From an uncultured Collinsella sp. (lineage in GTDB: Bacteria > Actinomycetota > Coriobacteriia > Coriobacteriales > Coriobacteriaceae), in the NCBI GenBank assembly GCA_900541695.1, contig UQKL01000011.1, positions 1-64,000 of the forward strand: DNA of 64,000 bases, read 5' to 3'. A program made the translations under genes and the position numbers. Every line of letters begins with the position of its first letter. The stretch's first letter is position 1. The notes under the pieces are model-generated. The model did not search any database. It had not been told where the DNA came from and saw nothing but the letters and a program-made list of their open reading frames with translations. Of this stretch, positions 60,964 to 64,000 are shown piece by piece.

Positions 60964-61770
60964 CTACTCCTCCTCGAGGGCAGCGATGACCTCGTCGGTC
61001 ATGTCCATGGTGCTGTAGACGTCCTGGACGTCGTCGAGCTCCTCAAGACGGTCGATGAGGCGCTGAACCTTCTTGGCGTCGGCACCGGAGACCTCGGTCG
61101 GAGTGGTCGGGACCATGGTGGTCTCGGAGCCCTTGACCTGGACGCCCTGCTCCTCGAGTGCCTTGGAGACAGCCATGACGTCGTTGGCAGCGGTCCAGAC
61201 GATCCACTCCTCGCCGGCGTCCTCGTAGTCCTCACCACCGGCCTCGGCGATCGCCATCATGAACTCATCCTCGTCACCGGCAGCACCGTTGGCGATCATG
61301 GTCTCCTTCTTGGCGTTCTCGTCCAGGATCTCCTTGGCGACGACGATCTGGCCCTTGCGCTCAAACTGGAAGGCGACGGAGCCCGAGGTGCCCAGGTTGC
61401 CACCAGCGTGGGAGAAGGCGGAACGGACGTCGGCGGCAGTGCGGTTGCGGTTGTCGGTCAGGCAGTCGACGTAGACGGCAACACCGGCGGGACCGTAGCC
61501 CTCGTACACGATGTTCTCGTAGACGGCGGCGTCGGCACCCGAACCAAAGGCCTTATCAATAGCGGACTTGATCTTGTCCTTAGGCATGGACTGAGCCTTA
61601 GCCTTGGCAACGGCAGCGGCAAGGCTGGCGTTGTTCTCGGGCAGCGGGTCGCCGCCGAGACGGGCAGCAACGGTGATGTTGCGGCTGAGCTTGGAGAAGA
61701 GGGCGGAACGCTTGGCGTCCTGCGCGCCCTTACGATGCTTGGTTGTGGCCCACTTAGAGTGTCCGGACAT
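60964..61770 (-). CDS. YebC/PmpR family translation/transcription factor
   Basis: The 268-residue protein begins MSGHSKWATTKHRKGAQDAKR, the invariant YebC start, and has NRTAADVRSAFSHAGGNLG (near 112) and a C-terminal domain. YebC proteins are reported to act on DNA as regulators and, in recent work, on ribosomes stalled at proline runs. It is about 20 residues longer than most homologues, due to a Glu/Gly-rich insert near residue 165-185. It stands alone between the amaP operon and the membrane protein. Confidence 0.93.
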   Translation of the reverse strand: MSGHSKWATTKHRKGAQDAKRSALFSKLSRNITVAARLGGDPLPENNASLAAAVAKAKAQSMPKDKIKSAIDKAFGSGADAAVYENIVYEGYGPAGVAVYVDCLTDNRNRTAADVRSAFSHAGGNLGTSGSVAFQFERKGQIVVAKEILDENAKKETMIANGAAGDEDEFMMAIAEAGGEDYEDAGEEWIVWTAANDVMAVSKALEEQGVQVKGSETTMVPTTPTEVSGADAKKVQRLIDRLEELDDVQDVYSTMDMTDEVIAALEEE

Positions 61771-61895
61771 ACGTGTCTCCTATCGGTTTCGACCTAAAGC
61801 CCAGCGCGAATGCTCGGGCAATATAAACAAACGTCGTTATGATATACCTACCGGCCTGCAAGATAAACCCCAAAATGAAGGCGTCGTGATGATGC

Positions 61896-61948
61896 AGCCC
61901 CTTGGTGCAAGGGGCTGGTGCAAAGTTACCTGACCCCAATGCACCAAG
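61896..61948 (-). repeat. REP-like hairpin at stop codon, ttggtgca stem, copy 2
   Basis: cttggtgca (61901-61909) pairs with tgcaccaag (61940-61948); a nested alternative stem, agcccctt/aaggggct, lies at 61896-61916. On the minus strand the loop reads ggggtcaggtaac. It directly follows the TAA stop of the large membrane protein. The related element is at 24625-24657. Confidence 0.75.
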
Positions 61949-64000
61949 TTAGGACCAGAGGAAGTCGCTGCGGGTGATGGTGGCACCGATGGCGAAGGGC
62001 ATGCAGGCGATGACCGGATACAGGTAGCGCATGTAGGTCGAGCCGTTGCAGGGGCCGATCAGGCACACGGCGAGCACGCCCAAAAGCGGCACCCAAATGG
62101 CCAGCCCGCGCCACGAATGACGACGTAGCAGATAGACCACCACGGCGATCATGATCCACACGTAGGTGGCCGAGCTCATGGTGAGCGAGATAAACGGGAT
62201 GCGTTGTACTGCCACGCGATACAGGTTGATCAGGTGGTCACACCAGCGCACGACCTTGCTATCGACCGGATGGAAGTCGAAGTACTTGAGATTATCGGGG
62301 CGCGCCATAATCTCGGCACTGCGCGCCGTGCTGTAGACCCAGGCATCGCGCGCGCTCGGATAAAAATAACCATAGTAGTTATTGATAAGCGCCGAAATAT
62401 AGCACTCGGGATCCTTCTTAAACATCTGGGCCCATACCTCAAAATAGGCATCGATGTCCTCCTGCGAGGCGTACTCGTTAAAGCAGTTCTTGACGGCATC
62501 CGACTTATCCGGGTTGTAACGGCGGCCCAGATTCTCGTACTTGAGCACACGGTCGATCACGGCACGCTCTTCGTCGGTCACCAAGCCGTCGCAAGGAGCC
62601 TCCACGATGGTGCCGTCCTCCTTAACCGTGGGGTTGACGCCCGAGTTGAGGCCGTCGTGCTTTTGGACGAAACGAGCCGTCTGTTGGAACGGAATCGAGA
62701 GGATTTCGCGCTTGGAACCAGGCGTGATGTCGTGCGCCGGCATAAAAACCTTGGTGAAGTACATATTAGAGGCAAGGCAGAGTGCAAGCACCGCAAGAAC
62801 TCCCACCCAGCGGAAGCGCGGGATGCCGCCCGAAGGCGCAGTACCAGCCTGCTTGGCTGCGCGACGAGCCGCATGCGCGTCCCATGCGCAAAACGCCGCC
62901 GCGATTACGCATGCCGCCAGGGGAAACACCAGGCCGCCGTTGCGCAGAAACGTGGAACCGATGGCGCCCAGAGCGAGCAGCAGCCAGTCGTGGCGCGCAA
63001 AGAGCGCGGGGGCTTTCTCGCCCGCTCGCTCGACATTGGCATCACGACGGGGCAAACCACATGCCACGAGCTTGACGGTCTGTACCAGCAGCACCAAAAA
63101 CGCGTCGGCAAAGAGCACGTCTTTGGTGAGCAGGGCCGCGTAGTTAGAGAACATCGGCATAAACGCAAAGAACAGCAGGATCGTACCGCGAACCGGCAGG
63201 CTCACGCCCAGTTTGCGCAGCGACGAAATGGAATAGGCCATGCAGGCAGCCGTGATGACAAATTGAGCGCAGGTATAGATGATGAGGCCCGCGTTAGCGC
63301 TGTTGAACAGCGAAAGCCCCAGTTGAACGCACGAGCCGATAATGGCCGTGTGCACTACGGGATGGTGCCCGTTGAGCAGCACGTTGGGGTTGAGCAGGCG
63401 CAGGTAGTCGCTCGTGCCATTGGGATAGTTGAACCACTGACGAATCTGCGCGCCGGTGTCCCCCATAAAAAGGCCGGGCAGCGAAGCGATGAGCGTGGGC
63501 GCCCAGGCGATCATAAGAACCAAGAAGGGCCCGGCAAAGGGATGGACCGAGAGCACGGCGTGAGCCACACGCCATATGCGGCCAAAGTGCGCCTCGGAAA
63601 ACGGGATGCGCCGAGAGCTCAGCCAATCTAGACACTCAAAAGCCAGATAGAAGGCCACGATCGCTAGGAGCATCCAGCCCGCGCCGCCAATCCAAGCGCA
63701 GATGATGCGGGCTTTGTCGCCAAGGACAATCTCAGCCGAGTCGGTGAGATCGTAGCTGCGGCCGAACACCATGCAGATGGCGAAGAACAGCGACGGCAGA
63801 ATGATTGATGGGCGCCAGGTGTCGCCGCGGCCAAAGAATACGTAGCGAAACGGCAGCGTGAGCAGGCAGGCAAGCGCAAGCAGCATGACCGCGTCGGTAT
63901 GGCCGGCAAACGAGAGGAGCACCTCGTAGCACACGTACAGCATGCCCGAGGCTTTGGGGTCAATCGCCAAGACTGCGTTGCTCGACACCGGGGCGGGATC
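61949..64000 (-). CDS. Large DUF6020-like membrane protein (5' end outside window)
   Basis: The visible 679+ residues have about 11-13 hydrophobic helices, a loop with GLFMGDTGAQIRQWFNYPNG and a soluble part near 430-570. The arrangement, with a loop containing aspartates after an early helix, is reminiscent of GT-C type glycosyltransferases or DUF6020 membrane proteins. No catalytic claim is possible. A GTG start codon is possible at 63988, but the frame stays open to the window edge, so the gene may begin beyond it. The TAA stop abuts a REP-like hairpin. Confidence 0.6.
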   Translation of the reverse strand, partial: DPAPVSSNAVLAIDPKASGMLYVCYEVLLSFAGHTDAVMLLALACLLTLPFRYVFFGRGDTWRPSIILPSLFFAICMVFGRSYDLTDSAEIVLGDKARIICAWIGGAGWMLLAIVAFYLAFECLDWLSSRRIPFSEAHFGRIWRVAHAVLSVHPFAGPFLVLMIAWAPTLIASLPGLFMGDTGAQIRQWFNYPNGTSDYLRLLNPNVLLNGHHPVVHTAIIGSCVQLGLSLFNSANAGLIIYTCAQFVITAACMAYSISSLRKLGVSLPVRGTILLFFAFMPMFSNYAALLTKDVLFADAFLVLLVQTVKLVACGLPRRDANVERAGEKAPALFARHDWLLLALGAIGSTFLRNGGLVFPLAACVIAAAFCAWDAHAARRAAKQAGTAPSGGIPRFRWVGVLAVLALCLASNMYFTKVFMPAHDITPGSKREILSIPFQQTARFVQKHDGLNSGVNPTVKEDGTIVEAPCDGLVTDEERAVIDRVLKYENLGRRYNPDKSDAVKNCFNEYASQEDIDAYFEVWAQMFKKDPECYISALINNYYGYFYPSARDAWVYSTARSAEIMARPDNLKYFDFHPVDSKVVRWCDHLINLYRVAVQRIPFISLTMSSATYVWIMIAVVVYLLRRHSWRGLAIWVPLLGVLAVCLIGPCNGSTYMRYLYPVIACMPFAIGATITRSDFLWS

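Overview
The window is GC-rich, densely coded bacterial chromosome, mostly on the minus strand. It looks like a Coriobacteriia gut actinobacterium, most probably Collinsella. The basis is overall protein resemblance plus traits seen here: MEP isoprenoid genes, an asp23-amaP locus, a fused ECF ATPase under an FMN riboswitch, and a LysRS with a C-terminal tRNA-binding domain. The genus is an inference; no database was searched.

Layout. 1-2.9 kb: a cytoplasmic ParB-like/BMP fusion and an overlapping metallophosphoesterase on the plus strand. 2.9-7.3 kb (minus): tRNA-Tyr, -Thr and -Met, tuf, rpmG, tRNA-Trp, secE, nusG, rplK, rplA. 7.3-11.9 kb: an accessory insert with two unusual repeat arrays, a DUF262/DUF1524 restriction-like protein, tRNA-Thr and an HTH-HipA-like kinase fusion. 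11.9-17.4 kb (minus): disA-ispD-ispF-cysS-rlmB-NYN nuclease. 17.6-23.6 kb: mntP, pepD, an RHH/PIN toxin-antitoxin pair and clpC. Without the inserts, the order clpC-disA-ispD-ispF-cysS-rlmB-yacP-rpmG-secE-nusG-rplK-rplA is the one known from Bacillus.

23.7-38.8 kb: two membrane proteins, lysS, greA, tatA, tRNA-Pro, veg-ispE, rdgB-dtd, rph, murI, a HAD phosphatase, a MurE-type ligase, asnB with a structured leader, and tRNA-Val. 38.9-39.5 kb is a gene-free stretch with a tandem duplication of the tRNA-Val 3' end and a MITE-like element. 39.6-44.5 kb: argCJBD with candidate ARG boxes. 44.7-49.2 kb: an FMN-riboswitch operon ribU-ecfAA'-ecfT followed by two FMN-binding-fold (PNPOx) genes. 49.4-51.5 kb: groS-groL. 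51.5-52 kb: a 199-bp palindrome. 52-55.2 kb: a divergent amidohydrolase/M20 peptidase pair. 55.3-58 kb: three small membrane proteins, two with zinc ribbons. 58-64 kb: YitT, amaP-DUF2273-asp23, a YebC family regulator, and a large membrane protein cut by the window edge.

The main theme outside the genes is palindromes. Several hairpins of different stem sequence sit directly on TAA stop codons and share a loop core of the type GGG(A/T/G)CAGG; one is present as two 55-bp copies that differ at one base, 27 kb apart. The most distinctive structure is an array of six 17-bp units in strictly alternating orientation at an exact 40-bp step (7791-8007).
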